From an uncultured Collinsella sp. (lineage in GTDB: Bacteria > Actinomycetota > Coriobacteriia > Coriobacteriales > Coriobacteriaceae), in assembly GCA_958370325.1 (NCBI GenBank), contig CATXJW010000019.1, forward strand, positions 1 to 35,528: 35,528 nt of DNA, in the 5' to 3' direction. The notes beneath the pieces were generated by a model. The model was not told the origin of the DNA and did not search any database. It saw nothing but the letters and a program-made list of their open reading frames with translations. Positions 1-7,422 of the stretch are shown here, one piece after another. Position numbers and translations under genes: made by a program. The stretch's first letter is position 1, and each line of letters opens with the position of its first letter.

Positions 1-173
1 CTCATCCGGTTGCACCGGGCCGCGCGGCAAGGAGATATATTGCCAGACCGGAGGGGCGCCGGGAGCGGGAATCTGGGCGTACACATTTCCTACACAATTT
101 GGGATCCGACTAACGTTTGCCAGCCGTTAACTACCGCTCGCCGAGCATCTCTTTATATAAGGCAGTCTCATGG

Positions 174-1574
174 TTAAAGCGGATACGTTCCCCTAGCTAA
201 AGCACAGCCAGCATCGAGCAACTCATCACGTTCTTCCACCGAGAACCCCTCGGCGTAGACGCGCACCACTGGTTCGGTCCCGCTAGGACGGACCAGCAGC
301 CACGTGTCATCCTCGAATGCTAAACGCAAGCCATCCATATGACTAACGTTTTGCGGCACCTTGCCACAAATCGACTTGGGGTTTACGCCCGGCAGCAGGG
401 TTCGTAACGTTTCGGCATCTTCGGCCTCAAGGCGCAAATCGCGTCGACCGTAACTCGTCTTACCAAAACTGTCCTCGAGTTGGTCTACCAGAACGCCCAA
501 AGGCGCGTCCGTCTTTGCCATAAGCTCACACAGAATCAGACAGGCGAGGATTCCATCGCGCTCGGGCATATGCGCGGCGATGCCGATACCACCGGCTTCT
601 TCGCCGCCCATGAGGACGCCGCCCTTCTTCATCTCCGCCGCTATATATTTGAAACCGACTGGTTTGACGGTCACGCGGCAGCCAAGCGCCTCGGCAATGC
701 GACGCACGAGCGTCGAGCATGAAAGATTGACGACGACGCGCCCCTCCAAATTACGAAATTGAACCAAGTCGCCCAAAACGAGCGCCATGATCTGATGCGG
801 ATGTATATATCTGCCGCGCTCGTCAACCGCGCCGATACGGTCGGCGTCGCCGTCGGTCACCAGGCCAGCGCAAGCTCCGTCCTCGATAACCGTATGCTCG
901 CAAGCGTCCACCCACGGCTCAACGGGGTCGGGGCAGATATCTTCTTGGTCAGGCGCCTGCCCGGCGTGAATCTCGTGCACCTCAACGCCAAGCTCGCGCA
1001 GCAAGTCGGCTAGATAGCCCTGGGCTGCGCCGCCCATGGGGTCAACAACCACGCGCAGGTGCGCGGCGCGGATGGCTTCGGCATCGACAAACGATGCCAC
1101 CGCTTGCATATAGTCAGGAATGATATCCGCGGTGCGATATTGCCCCTCGATCCCCATTGGCTCGGGAGCCATGGTCTCTTCGAGCTCTTCGATGACATCC
1201 TGGTTGGCGGTCGAGCCGTCACCCATGCGAATCTTGAGACACAGATAACCCTGCGGATGATGGGACCCCGTCACCATGAGCGCGCCGCACGCCTCACCGT
1301 CATAAGCCGCCGCCCACGTAAGGGCAGGGGTCGGAACAGGTCGCGAAGCGAGCACGGCGTCTAGCCCGTGCGCTGCTAGCACACCCGCCGCAAGCTCAGC
1401 GAACTCGCGCGCCAGGGGCCGAGTGTCGAACCCTATATATACCGTTTTGCCCGGATTGGTCTTTTGCCACAACTCGCCGACGGCATCGGCGATACGGGCA
1501 ACGTTATCGGCAGTGAAGTCCTCATCGACGCGAGCGCGCCAACCGTCAGTTCCAAAATGAATTATCGCGCACAC
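174..1574 (-). CDS. Phosphoglucomutase/phosphomannomutase family protein
   Basis: An alpha-D-phosphohexomutase of about 466 residues. Enzymes of this family move phosphate between C6 and C1 of a hexose phosphate through a phosphoserine, supplying sugar-1-phosphates for wall and capsule precursors. Landmarks in order: FGTDGWRA at the N-terminus, the active-site serine loop TGSHHPQGY (Ser about 104; the usual form is TASHNP, so this loop is divergent), the Mg-binding loop DGDADR (241-246), the sugar-binding loop GGEEAGG (323-329), and RPSGTEP near the C-terminus for phosphate binding. The frame stays open upstream to 1658, but the GTG at 1574 is preferred: GAGG sits nine bases before it and homology begins three to five residues later. 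A terminator separates it from mmuM upstream, so it probably has its own promoter in 1575-1697. Whether it prefers glucose, mannose or glucosamine phosphate cannot be told. Tyr-Ile pairs are written TAT ATA here, unlike in genes further right. Confidence 0.9.
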   Translation of the reverse strand: MCAIIHFGTDGWRARVDEDFTADNVARIADAVGELWQKTNPGKTVYIGFDTRPLAREFAELAAGVLAAHGLDAVLASRPVPTPALTWAAAYDGEACGALMVTGSHHPQGYLCLKIRMGDGSTANQDVIEELEETMAPEPMGIEGQYRTADIIPDYMQAVASFVDAEAIRAAHLRVVVDPMGGAAQGYLADLLRELGVEVHEIHAGQAPDQEDICPDPVEPWVDACEHTVIEDGACAGLVTDGDADRIGAVDERGRYIHPHQIMALVLGDLVQFRNLEGRVVVNLSCSTLVRRIAEALGCRVTVKPVGFKYIAAEMKKGGVLMGGEEAGGIGIAAHMPERDGILACLILCELMAKTDAPLGVLVDQLEDSFGKTSYGRRDLRLEAEDAETLRTLLPGVNPKSICGKVPQNVSHMDGLRLAFEDDTWLLVRPSGTEPVVRVYAEGFSVEERDELLDAGCALARGTYPL

Positions 1575-1697
1575 GCGCAGACACCTCACAGTGTTTGGAT
1601 CATGGTACGCATGAGGTATACCCGCGATACACACTCGGCAACCTGCCGGCACCAGCATTCACCATTTGGGCAAATGCTGCCGAGGACATGCAGGCAA

Positions 1698-1727
1698 TAA
1701 AAAAACCGCCCCGTATGGAGCGGTTTT
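1698..1727 (-). terminator. Intrinsic terminator downstream of mmuM
   Basis: A stem of AAAACCGC with GCGGTTTT (1702-1709 and 1720-1727) encloses a short loop. Read on the minus strand it is followed by a run of T residues, the form of a Rho-independent terminator. It begins five bases after the mmuM stop codon and would end the mntR-mmuM transcript before the phosphohexomutase gene. Confidence 0.85.
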
Positions 1728-1732
1728 GCCCT

Positions 1733-2626
1733 TTATATATCGAGCGCCTCGGCCATCGCTGCCGTAGTGATTGCCGTGGTTCCACAGCAACTGCCCACCA
1801 TTGCGGCACCGGCATGTCTCCATTCGATGCATGCGCGCGCGAAAGCTTCGGGGTTCTCGTGCCATACGGGGCCATCCTGAGTCTGGACCGGATCGCCCAC
1901 GTTGGGACGCACCGTGACGGGAGTAGTCGCCGATGCAACCATCCTGGGCACCGCCGCGTTCGCGGCCGCAAGCGAACAGCAATTAACACCAACCGAGTTT
2001 GCGCCGTGTTTTTCGGCGTACAAAACGGCTGCCTCGATGTTGAGGCCATCGCCCAACAGGTCGCCTTTGTCATCAACGACAAAACTCACCAGGACAGGCA
2101 TGCCGTCAGCGGCATCTCGAGCGCCGGCAAGCATGGGCTGCAAATAACGGATAGACGTCACCGTCTCGATCAGCAGACCATCAACACCAGCATTGAGCAA
2201 GGCGTGCGCCTGTTCGCGCGCAATGCCTCGGATCTCACGAAACTCGGCAGAGTCCTCGGCAAACCACTCAATACCGATCGGACCCATCGAGCCCAGCAGC
2301 AGCTGAGGGTGCGCCTGGCGGGCATCGTCGACGGCCCCGCGATTGACCTCCGCCACGGACGGCGCAATCTGGTCGTGCTTGAGGGCATAGCTTGATGCCT
2401 GAAAGGTATTGGTAATGAGCACCTGCGCACCGGCGGCGACATACAAGCGATGGATACGAGAAACGGTCTGCGGCTCCGCCAGATTCCAAAACGCCGGTGG
2501 AATATCGGCGGCGTCGTACTCACTCAACAGAACACTGCCCATGGGGCCCTGCGCCAACAAGGTCTCGCTCGACAAGCGGCGCGTAAGTTCCTCGGCACCA
2601 AAGCGGTTGTAATAACTCGTATCCAT
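1733..2626 (-). CDS. mmuM: Homocysteine S-methyltransferase
   Basis: A 297-residue enzyme of the zinc-dependent homocysteine S-methyltransferase family (Pfam S-methyl_trans). It transfers a methyl group, typically from S-methylmethionine, to homocysteine to give methionine. The zinc-binding cysteines are visible in GVNCCS (about residue 215) and in the C-terminal GSCCGTT (about 283-284). The length matches single-domain MmuM/YagD proteins and not cobalamin-dependent MetH. The ATG at 2626 lies ten bases after the stop codon of the metalloregulator gene, and the sequence just before it is GCGGGATATAT, a weak ribosome site, so translation may be coupled. A terminator follows directly. The pairing with a metal-responsive regulator suggests a two-gene operon, possibly because the enzyme is zinc-dependent; that link is inference. 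The last coding triplets are GAT ATA TAA, an unusual Ile codon for this genome. Confidence 0.9.
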   Translation of the reverse strand: MDTSYYNRFGAEELTRRLSSETLLAQGPMGSVLLSEYDAADIPPAFWNLAEPQTVSRIHRLYVAAGAQVLITNTFQASSYALKHDQIAPSVAEVNRGAVDDARQAHPQLLLGSMGPIGIEWFAEDSAEFREIRGIAREQAHALLNAGVDGLLIETVTSIRYLQPMLAGARDAADGMPVLVSFVVDDKGDLLGDGLNIEAAVLYAEKHGANSVGVNCCSLAAANAAVPRMVASATTPVTVRPNVGDPVQTQDGPVWHENPEAFARACIEWRHAGAAMVGSCCGTTAITTAAMAEALDI

Positions 2627-2636
2627 ATATATCCCG

Positions 2637-3059
2637 CTATTCCTCGACGCTGATTCCCTGCTTTTCGAGATAGGCGAGCCAGCGGCTCATCGTGTCCTCG
2701 GATAGCGCATGCTCCATCATGCAGGCCTCGGAATCGGCTCGCTCAAATTCGACACCGAGCTCCTGAACCAAAAACGTGCGGATGAGGCGATGACGGTACC
2801 AGATAGCCGTGCCAACCTCGCGGCCGCGATCGGTCAGGATTACCTTGCCATAGTGCGATTGCTCGACAAGCTCGGATGCCTTGAGCGCCGAAACCGCTTT
2901 ATTGACCGATGCCTTGGAGACGCCAAGGCGCTGCGCGATGTCGACCGATCGCACGCCGTTGGTTTCCCCCTCTTCGCTTTCAATGCGAACCATGCACTCC
3001 AAGTAGTCTTCGTTCGCCACCGTCAGATGTAGTTCGCGCGAGCTATTTGTCGTATCCAT
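2637..3059 (-). CDS. MntR/DtxR-family metal-dependent transcriptional regulator
   Basis: A 140-residue protein with a winged helix-turn-helix (about 37-62, VRSVDIAQRLGVSKASVNKA) followed by the metal-binding and dimerisation domain of the DtxR/MntR family. It lacks the C-terminal SH3-like domain of DtxR, so it has MntR length. Candidate metal ligands are Asp18 and Glu21 (NEDYLE, as in MntR), His90 (YRHRL), and Cys113-Glu116-His117 in EACMMEH, the spacing found in iron-responsive DtxR/IdeR. An earlier in-frame start exists at 3080, but the ATG at 3059 has AAGGGA nine bases upstream and begins closer to the conserved domain. It is divergent from pepT across a palindrome and lies ten bases before mmuM. 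Likely function is metal-responsive repression, perhaps including autoregulation; the metal cannot be settled from sequence. Confidence 0.88.
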   Translation of the reverse strand: MDTTNSSRELHLTVANEDYLECMVRIESEEGETNGVRSVDIAQRLGVSKASVNKAVSALKASELVEQSHYGKVILTDRGREVGTAIWYRHRLIRTFLVQELGVEFERADSEACMMEHALSEDTMSRWLAYLEKQGISVEE

Positions 3060-3112
3060 GATCTTCCGTCCCTTCTGCATTCAATGGCTGATTCTACCCC
3101 ATCCAAGCGTCG

Positions 3113-3132
3113 CGGTATGCCGTGGCATACCG
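3113..3132. promoter_or_regulatory. Palindromic candidate operator between the metalloregulator gene and pepT
   Basis: A perfect inverted repeat with nine-base arms and a two-base centre: CGGTATGCC, GT, GGCATACCG. It lies 53 bases before the regulator ATG and 47 before the pepT ATG. On the minus strand a TAGAAT hexamer (complement of 3091-3096) is a good -10, and a -35 at 17-base spacing would fall inside the palindrome. On the plus strand TGCTAGAGT (3133-3141) could be an extended -10 for pepT, again placing the palindrome over the -35 and spacer. It has no T-run and is not a terminator. Binding by the adjacent regulator is inference. Confidence 0.6.
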
Positions 3133-3179
3133 TGCTAGAGTTCTTGTTGCACACGACGACCAAGATTGGAGCGGTCTTT

Positions 3180-4427
3180 ATGGAAAACACCACCACGAAC
3201 CCCGATGTCCTCGAACGCTTTTTGCGCTACGTCCAGATCAACACGCAGTCCGAGGATGCAAACTGCGACCAGGTACCTTCGAGCGCCGTTCAGTTTGACC
3301 TTGCCAACGTGCTGGCTGAAGAGCTGCGCGAGCTTGGTGCGGAAGATGCCCACGTGACCGAGCATGCCTATGTCTGCGCGCACATCCCCGCAAGTGCGGG
3401 CGCTGAGGACAAGCCCGCCCTGGGCCTGATCGCCCATCTCGACACCACCGAAGTTGCACCGGGCGCCGGCGTGAAGCCGCACATCGTACACTACGAAGGC
3501 GGCGACCTGGTCTGCGGCACGGTTGACGGTAAGCCCGTTGCCATGAGTACCGCCAAGCTTCCCGCCCTGAACGACCTCGCGGGTGAGGACTTGGTCTGCA
3601 GCGATGGCACCACGCTGCTGGGCGCGGACGACAAGGCAGGCGTCGCCGAGATCATGTCGCTTGCCGCGCGTATCGCTCAGGACCCTTCTCTGCCCCATCC
3701 CGCACTCGGCATTTGCTTCTGCCCTGACGAGGAGATCGGTCACGGAGCCGAGCTGTTGGATATCGATACCTTTGGCTGCAAGTACGCCTACACGGTCGAC
3801 GGCGGCCCCATCGGCGAGCTGGAGTGGGAGTGCTTTAACGCCGCCGAGGCGATCATCCGCTTTGAGGGCCAGTCCATCCACCCGGGCGACGCCAAGGGTC
3901 GTATGGTCAACGCAGGCAATCTGTTCTGCGACTTCAACGCGTTGCTCCCCTACGTGCAGCGCCCGGAGTATACGGAAGGCTACGAGGGCTTTTATCACCT
4001 TGAGAGTGTATCTGCGACCGTCGATCACGCCACGGCGCGCTATATCGTCCGCGACCATGACGCCGCCAAGTTCCAGCAGAAACTCGACCTTATTGATGCC
4101 GCCGCCTCGATGCTCAACCAGCGTCTGGGTGAGGAGCGCGTGACGGTCGAGATTAATCAGCAGTATCGAAATATGGCCGAGATCGTTCGTGACTATCCCG
4201 AGCTTATTGATGTTGCCAAGGAAGCCTACCTTACCTGCGGCGTTGAGCCCCAAGTGCTGCCGATTCGCGGCGGCACCGACGGCGCGCAGCTGTCGTTCCG
4301 CGGTCTGCCCTGCCCCAACCTTTCCACCGGCGGCTATTGCTACCACGGCGTCAACGAGTTTGTCCCGGTCAGTTCACTCGTGAAGATGACCGACGTGCTC
4401 CAGGAGCTCGTCGCCCGCTTCGCATAA
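3180..4427 (+). CDS. pepT: Peptidase T (tripeptide aminopeptidase)
   Basis: A 415-residue cytosolic M20B metallopeptidase that removes the N-terminal residue from tripeptides. Visible dizinc-site motifs: HLDTTEVAPG (His86, Asp88), LLGADDKAG (Asp150), PDEEIGHGAE (Glu184 and Glu185, catalytic base and ligand), VDGGPIGELEWE, the substrate-arginine region IRGGTDGAQLS, and the late ligand His in YCYHGVNEF. Length is normal for PepT. An upstream in-frame ATG exists at 3084, but it would begin inside the regulator's control region. The ATG at 3180 has GGAG nine bases upstream and starts exactly where the family does (N-terminal RFLRYVQINTQS). It is the only intact plus-strand gene in the window, transcribed alone with a strong terminator behind it, and shares its control region with the metalloregulator gene. 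Confidence 0.95.
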   Translation: MENTTTNPDVLERFLRYVQINTQSEDANCDQVPSSAVQFDLANVLAEELRELGAEDAHVTEHAYVCAHIPASAGAEDKPALGLIAHLDTTEVAPGAGVKPHIVHYEGGDLVCGTVDGKPVAMSTAKLPALNDLAGEDLVCSDGTTLLGADDKAGVAEIMSLAARIAQDPSLPHPALGICFCPDEEIGHGAELLDIDTFGCKYAYTVDGGPIGELEWECFNAAEAIIRFEGQSIHPGDAKGRMVNAGNLFCDFNALLPYVQRPEYTEGYEGFYHLESVSATVDHATARYIVRDHDAAKFQQKLDLIDAAASMLNQRLGEERVTVEINQQYRNMAEIVRDYPELIDVAKEAYLTCGVEPQVLPIRGGTDGAQLSFRGLPCPNLSTGGYCYHGVNEFVPVSSLVKMTDVLQELVARFA

Positions 4428-4453
4428 GCCTGGCTGCACAAGTCCAAAAGACG

Positions 4454-4491
4454 AATCGCCCCGTCCTCAACCGAGAACGGGGCGATTTTTT
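4454..4491 (+). terminator. Intrinsic terminator of pepT
   Basis: A GC-rich stem ATCGCCCCGT paired with ACGGGGCGAT (4455-4464 and 4477-4486) with a 12-base loop, followed on the plus strand by TTTTT (4487-4491). It lies 27 bases after the pepT stop codon. Confidence 0.92.
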
Positions 4492-4533
4492 GCTGCAATG
4501 AGAACAGGTTGACGCACGCCAGCCTCTTAACGC

Positions 4534-4628
4534 AAGGAGTGTCCCAAACTGCCGGCACAAAAGGAACGTCCCCAAGTGCCAAGTGCATCAAGAGTGTCCC
4601 CTTTGACCAGTCGTTTAAGAACGTCCCC
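4534..4628. repeat. Four-copy GTCCC repeat array, 27-28 bp period
   Basis: Four imperfect copies of an AAGRRYGTCCC-like motif, with the GTCCC core beginning at 4541, 4568, 4596 and 4623 (spacings 27, 28, 27). The copies alternate between AGTGTCCC and AACGTCCCC, so the true unit is a 55-bp pair present twice. The sequence between cores is not conserved. On the minus strand the cores read GGGAC. It lies downstream of pepT and beside the structured repeat that abuts the LCP gene. Short reading frames across it are products of the repeat and not convincing genes. Its origin and function are unknown. Confidence 0.6.
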
Positions 4629-4650
4629 AATGACTAACGTCGCAGGTTGA

Positions 4651-4802
4651 GGACGGGCAGCGAGCGGGTCGCATTTGAGACAAGGTGACGTGAAACGAAA
4701 GGGCGCTGACCTTCTGGTCGCGCCCTTGAAGTTGAACGTCAGATTGTCCAAATGCGGCCCGCGCAGCGTCAAGCGGTTACGCGGTTTGGAAAACCGCGTA
4801 AC
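4651..4802 (-). repeat. Structured stop-codon-adjacent repeat element, copy 1
   Basis: A complex palindromic element in the 3' flank of the LCP gene. Part 1 is a perfect 12-bp stem (4776-4787 with 4791-4802, three-base loop) that touches the LCP stop codon with no gap. Part 2 is a long outer stem, 4664-4683 with 4744-4762, with one T.G wobble and one unpaired A. Part 3, inside it, is a hairpin at 4699-4727 built on GACC-AGAA-GGTC (minus strand) with one bulged base. A second copy with the same plan but different stem sequences follows prfA at 20201-20354. It could be a 3'-UTR RNA structure, a terminator or a REP-like mobile palindrome; Rfam lists a poorly supported Collinsella-1 motif, and I cannot tell whether this is the same. 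Confidence 0.75.
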
Positions 4803-6038
4803 TTAGTAGTTGGCTTCGTAGCCGTTGCCGTCGCCGGTGGGCTCTTCGTAGTAGTCCGAATCGCTCGAATCGCTTGAGTCATCGGAATCGTCAGAGCTGA
4901 CCGATGAGGTTGCGGTACCGTTTGCGTAGTCGTCAGACGTGTTGTTGTTCAGGTCGCCGATCGTAGAGCTGGAACCGTCGGAAAGACCCATGGTGTTGGG
5001 ACCCTTGGGATCCTTGCCGGCATCGACGCGCTCCATCATTTCCTTGAGCTCGTCCTCGTAGACAAAGACGTAGCTCACGCCGTCGATCATGGTGCTGTCG
5101 TCGGCGTACGAGGGCAGGTTGGCCGAGTAGATACCGTCGACATCCATACCGCGCATGGCATTGACCGTAGCCACGATATCCTGAACGCTCATATCGGTTA
5201 CGAGCATATCGGACAGCGAATTAACCAGGCCAAAGATCTTCGTGGCATCGAAGTTATTGAGAATCTGGTTGGCAAGGGCGCCAAGCACCTGACGCTGGTG
5301 GCGCATGCGCGTGTAATCGCCGTCGGCATAGGTGTAGCGGCAGCGGGCATAGGTAAGGGCGGTGGCACCGTCCATATGCTGCTGGCCAGCGGTAATCTTG
5401 ATATCCAGGTGCTCGGGGTCGTCAACATCATCGGTTGCGTTAATGTCGATACCGCCAACCGAATCAATCAGCGCCTGCATACCGTCGAAGCTGACCTCGG
5501 CATAGTGGGAGATCTGAACACCGCACAGCTCGTTGACCGCCTCGACCATGGCCTCGGCGCCGCCAACGGTATGGCAGGCGTTGATCTTCATGGTCTCGCC
5601 CTTGTACTCGACCTTGGTGTCGCGCGGAACGGAAATGAGCGTCGCCTGCTTTTGCGTGGGGTCGATGCGTGCCAGGATAATCGAGTCGGCACGATACGTA
5701 TCCTCGCCCGGACGGCCGTCGGTGCCAAGAAGCAGCACGTAGAACGGATCCTTTGCCTCATCGGTGTCAACCAGAACCCGACGCAGATTGTCAGTAATGA
5801 CATTAGAATCGCCGAGCTTGCCCATAATGGTGGCAAACCACAGGCCGGCAGCGGTAGTGGCACTCAGCAGCACGCCAAGCACGACAATGAGCGCGACGTG
5901 ACGAATCGTGTGGCTACGACGACGTTGGCGAGCGCGCTCGGAATAGCGAGCCACGTTATCGCGACTGTAGATCTTGGCCTGCGCACCAGTTGAGGGTCTT
6001 CGGGTGGTGGTATCCGCGAGGGGCTTTTTATTAAACAT
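4803..6038 (-). CDS. LytR-CpsA-Psr (LCP) family wall-polymer transferase
   Basis: A 411-residue membrane-anchored protein. It has a basic cytoplasmic N-terminus of about 45 residues, one transmembrane helix (about 46-70), an extracellular LCP domain, and a Ser/Asp-rich low-complexity tail (last 60 residues or so). LCP proteins transfer undecaprenyl-phosphate-linked polymers such as teichoic acids, arabinogalactan or capsule onto peptidoglycan. Core residues are visible: LLLGTDGRPGEDTYRADSI (the Arg/Asp cluster that binds pyrophosphate), SVPRDT (138-141), and YTRMRHQRQVL. A TTG at 6044 also opens the frame, but the ATG at 6038 is preferred because the AGG-containing site is too close to the TTG. 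It starts 12 bases after the murA stop, so both wall genes are probably one transcript. A structured repeat directly abuts its stop codon. The polymer attached is not known. Confidence 0.92.
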   Translation of the reverse strand: MFNKKPLADTTTRRPSTGAQAKIYSRDNVARYSERARQRRRSHTIRHVALIVVLGVLLSATTAAGLWFATIMGKLGDSNVITDNLRRVLVDTDEAKDPFYVLLLGTDGRPGEDTYRADSIILARIDPTQKQATLISVPRDTKVEYKGETMKINACHTVGGAEAMVEAVNELCGVQISHYAEVSFDGMQALIDSVGGIDINATDDVDDPEHLDIKITAGQQHMDGATALTYARCRYTYADGDYTRMRHQRQVLGALANQILNNFDATKIFGLVNSLSDMLVTDMSVQDIVATVNAMRGMDVDGIYSANLPSYADDSTMIDGVSYVFVYEDELKEMMERVDAGKDPKGPNTMGLSDGSSSTIGDLNNNTSDDYANGTATSSVSSDDSDDSSDSSDSDYYEEPTGDGNGYEANY

Positions 6039-6050
6039 AGGCAACCTGTA

Positions 6051-7334
6051 TTAGTAGATGACGGGATCGGGGACGGTAGCATGCTCGACATGCGCGCCAA
6101 GCGCCTGCAGCTTTTCGACAAACTGCTCGTAGCCGCGCTTGATGTGATGGATAGCCGAAACCTCGGTCGTCCCGTCGGCGATCAAGCCCGCTACGACGAG
6201 GGCCGCTCCGCCGCGCAGATCGGGCGAGGTAACCTGTGCACCCGAGAAGCCCTTGACGCCATGAATCATGGCATGATGGCTCTCGATACGAATGTCGGCA
6301 CCCATGCGCACCAGCTCAGAGGCAAACATAAAGCGATTCTCGAAGATGTTTTCGGTAATAACAGAACTGCCGTCGGCAAGGGCGGAGAGCACCATAATCT
6401 GCGCCTGCATGTCGGTCGGGAAACCGGGGAACGGAAGCGTCTGGATGTCGACCGGCTTGATACGCTCGGCACGGTTCACATGGACGCCATCCTCGACGCG
6501 CTCGCAGTCGATACCCATGAGCTCCATCTTCTTGAGCACCATGCCCAAGTGAATGGGGCAAAAGCCCGTGACATCGACACCGCGATCGTCGGCCATCAAC
6601 GCACCGGCAACGATAAAGGTACCGGCCTCGATGCGGTCGCCCACCACGCGATGGGTAACGGGATGGAGCTCTTCCACGCCTTCGATAGTCACGACGGGCG
6701 TACCGGCGCCAACAATCTTGGCGCCCATCTCGTTGAGCATGTTAGCGAGATCGACGATCTCGGGCTCGCGGGCGGCATTGTCGATAACCGTGGCGCCCTG
6801 TGCGCGCACAGAGGCCATGATGAGGTTCTCGGTCGCACCGACGCTGGCGAACTCGAGCGTGACGGTGGTACCGCGCAGACCTTGGGGCGCATTAGCGTTG
6901 ATGTAGCCGTGAGCAGTGTCGAACTCAACGCCCAGGGCCTCAAGACCCAGGATGTGCATGTCGATCTTGCGAGCACCCAGGTTGCAGCCGCCCGGCATGG
7001 CAATTTTGGCGCGATGGAAGCGGCCCAGCAGGGGTCCCATGACGGCGGTGGAAGCGCGCATCTTGGCAACGAGCTCGTAGGGGGCCTCCCATGAATCGAC
7101 CTGAGAGGTATCAATCTCGAGCGTGTGCTCGTCGAGAACATCGATCGTAGCGCCCATGCCCTTGAGCACCTTGCCCATCACGTGGACATCGGAAATATCG
7201 GGCACGTTCTGCAGCGTCGTCTTGCCCGGCGCCAGAAGCGTTGCCGCCATGAGTTTGAGCGCGGAGTTCTTGGCGCCCGAGACGGGCACGGAGCCTCCGA
7301 TGGCGTGGCCACCCTCAACGCGGATAATATCCAA
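6051..7334 (-). CDS. murA: UDP-N-acetylglucosamine 1-carboxyvinyltransferase
   Basis: A 427-residue cytosolic enzyme for the first committed step of peptidoglycan synthesis: transfer of enolpyruvate from phosphoenolpyruvate to UDP-GlcNAc. Lys22 lies in SGAKNSALK. The catalytic loop is PGGCNLGARKID with Cys117; a cysteine here is the fosfomycin-sensitive form, in contrast to the Asp of mycobacteria. The catalytic Asp308 is in FPTDMQAQ, and ENIFENRF follows. Length is typical. The ATG at 7334 has AAAGGG six bases upstream. The gene begins just after the terminator of the ATP synthase operon, so it may have its own weak promoter or depend on readthrough. It is followed at 12 bases by the LCP gene, giving a two-gene wall operon. 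Confidence 0.97.
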   Translation of the reverse strand: MDIIRVEGGHAIGGSVPVSGAKNSALKLMAATLLAPGKTTLQNVPDISDVHVMGKVLKGMGATIDVLDEHTLEIDTSQVDSWEAPYELVAKMRASTAVMGPLLGRFHRAKIAMPGGCNLGARKIDMHILGLEALGVEFDTAHGYINANAPQGLRGTTVTLEFASVGATENLIMASVRAQGATVIDNAAREPEIVDLANMLNEMGAKIVGAGTPVVTIEGVEELHPVTHRVVGDRIEAGTFIVAGALMADDRGVDVTGFCPIHLGMVLKKMELMGIDCERVEDGVHVNRAERIKPVDIQTLPFPGFPTDMQAQIMVLSALADGSSVITENIFENRFMFASELVRMGADIRIESHHAMIHGVKGFSGAQVTSPDLRGGAALVVAGLIADGTTEVSAIHHIKRGYEQFVEKLQALGAHVEHATVPDPVIY

Positions 7335-7353
7335 GGTCTACCCTTTCAAAAAG

Positions 7354-7386
7354 CATGCCCGGGGTGGCTGGGCCATCCCGGGCATG
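7354..7386 (-). terminator. Intrinsic terminator of the ATP synthase operon
   Basis: A near-perfect long hairpin: arms CATGCCCGGG and CCCGGGCATG (7354-7363 and 7377-7386), with an inner TGGC/GCCA stem. On the minus strand the stem is followed by C and TTTTT. It lies 36 bases after the atpC stop codon and 20 bases before the murA start. Confidence 0.9.
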
Positions 7387-7422
7387 ATGTGTTCGCAAAT
7401 GGTCGAACGCTAAATCGTTTGA

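Noticed and set aside
1575..1658. Upstream extension of the phosphohexomutase to 1658
   Set aside because: The added 28 residues resemble no family sequence, and a GAGG site supports the GTG at 1574.
4534..4628. Possible CRISPR array
   Set aside because: The conserved cores are only about 10-12 bases and imperfect, spacing is too short for repeat plus spacer, and there are no cas genes.
4340..4630. Minus-strand frame across the GTCCC array
   Set aside because: It overlaps the end of pepT and the pepT terminator, and its peptide is only a translation of the repeats (GDVPFVP-like). No ribosome site.
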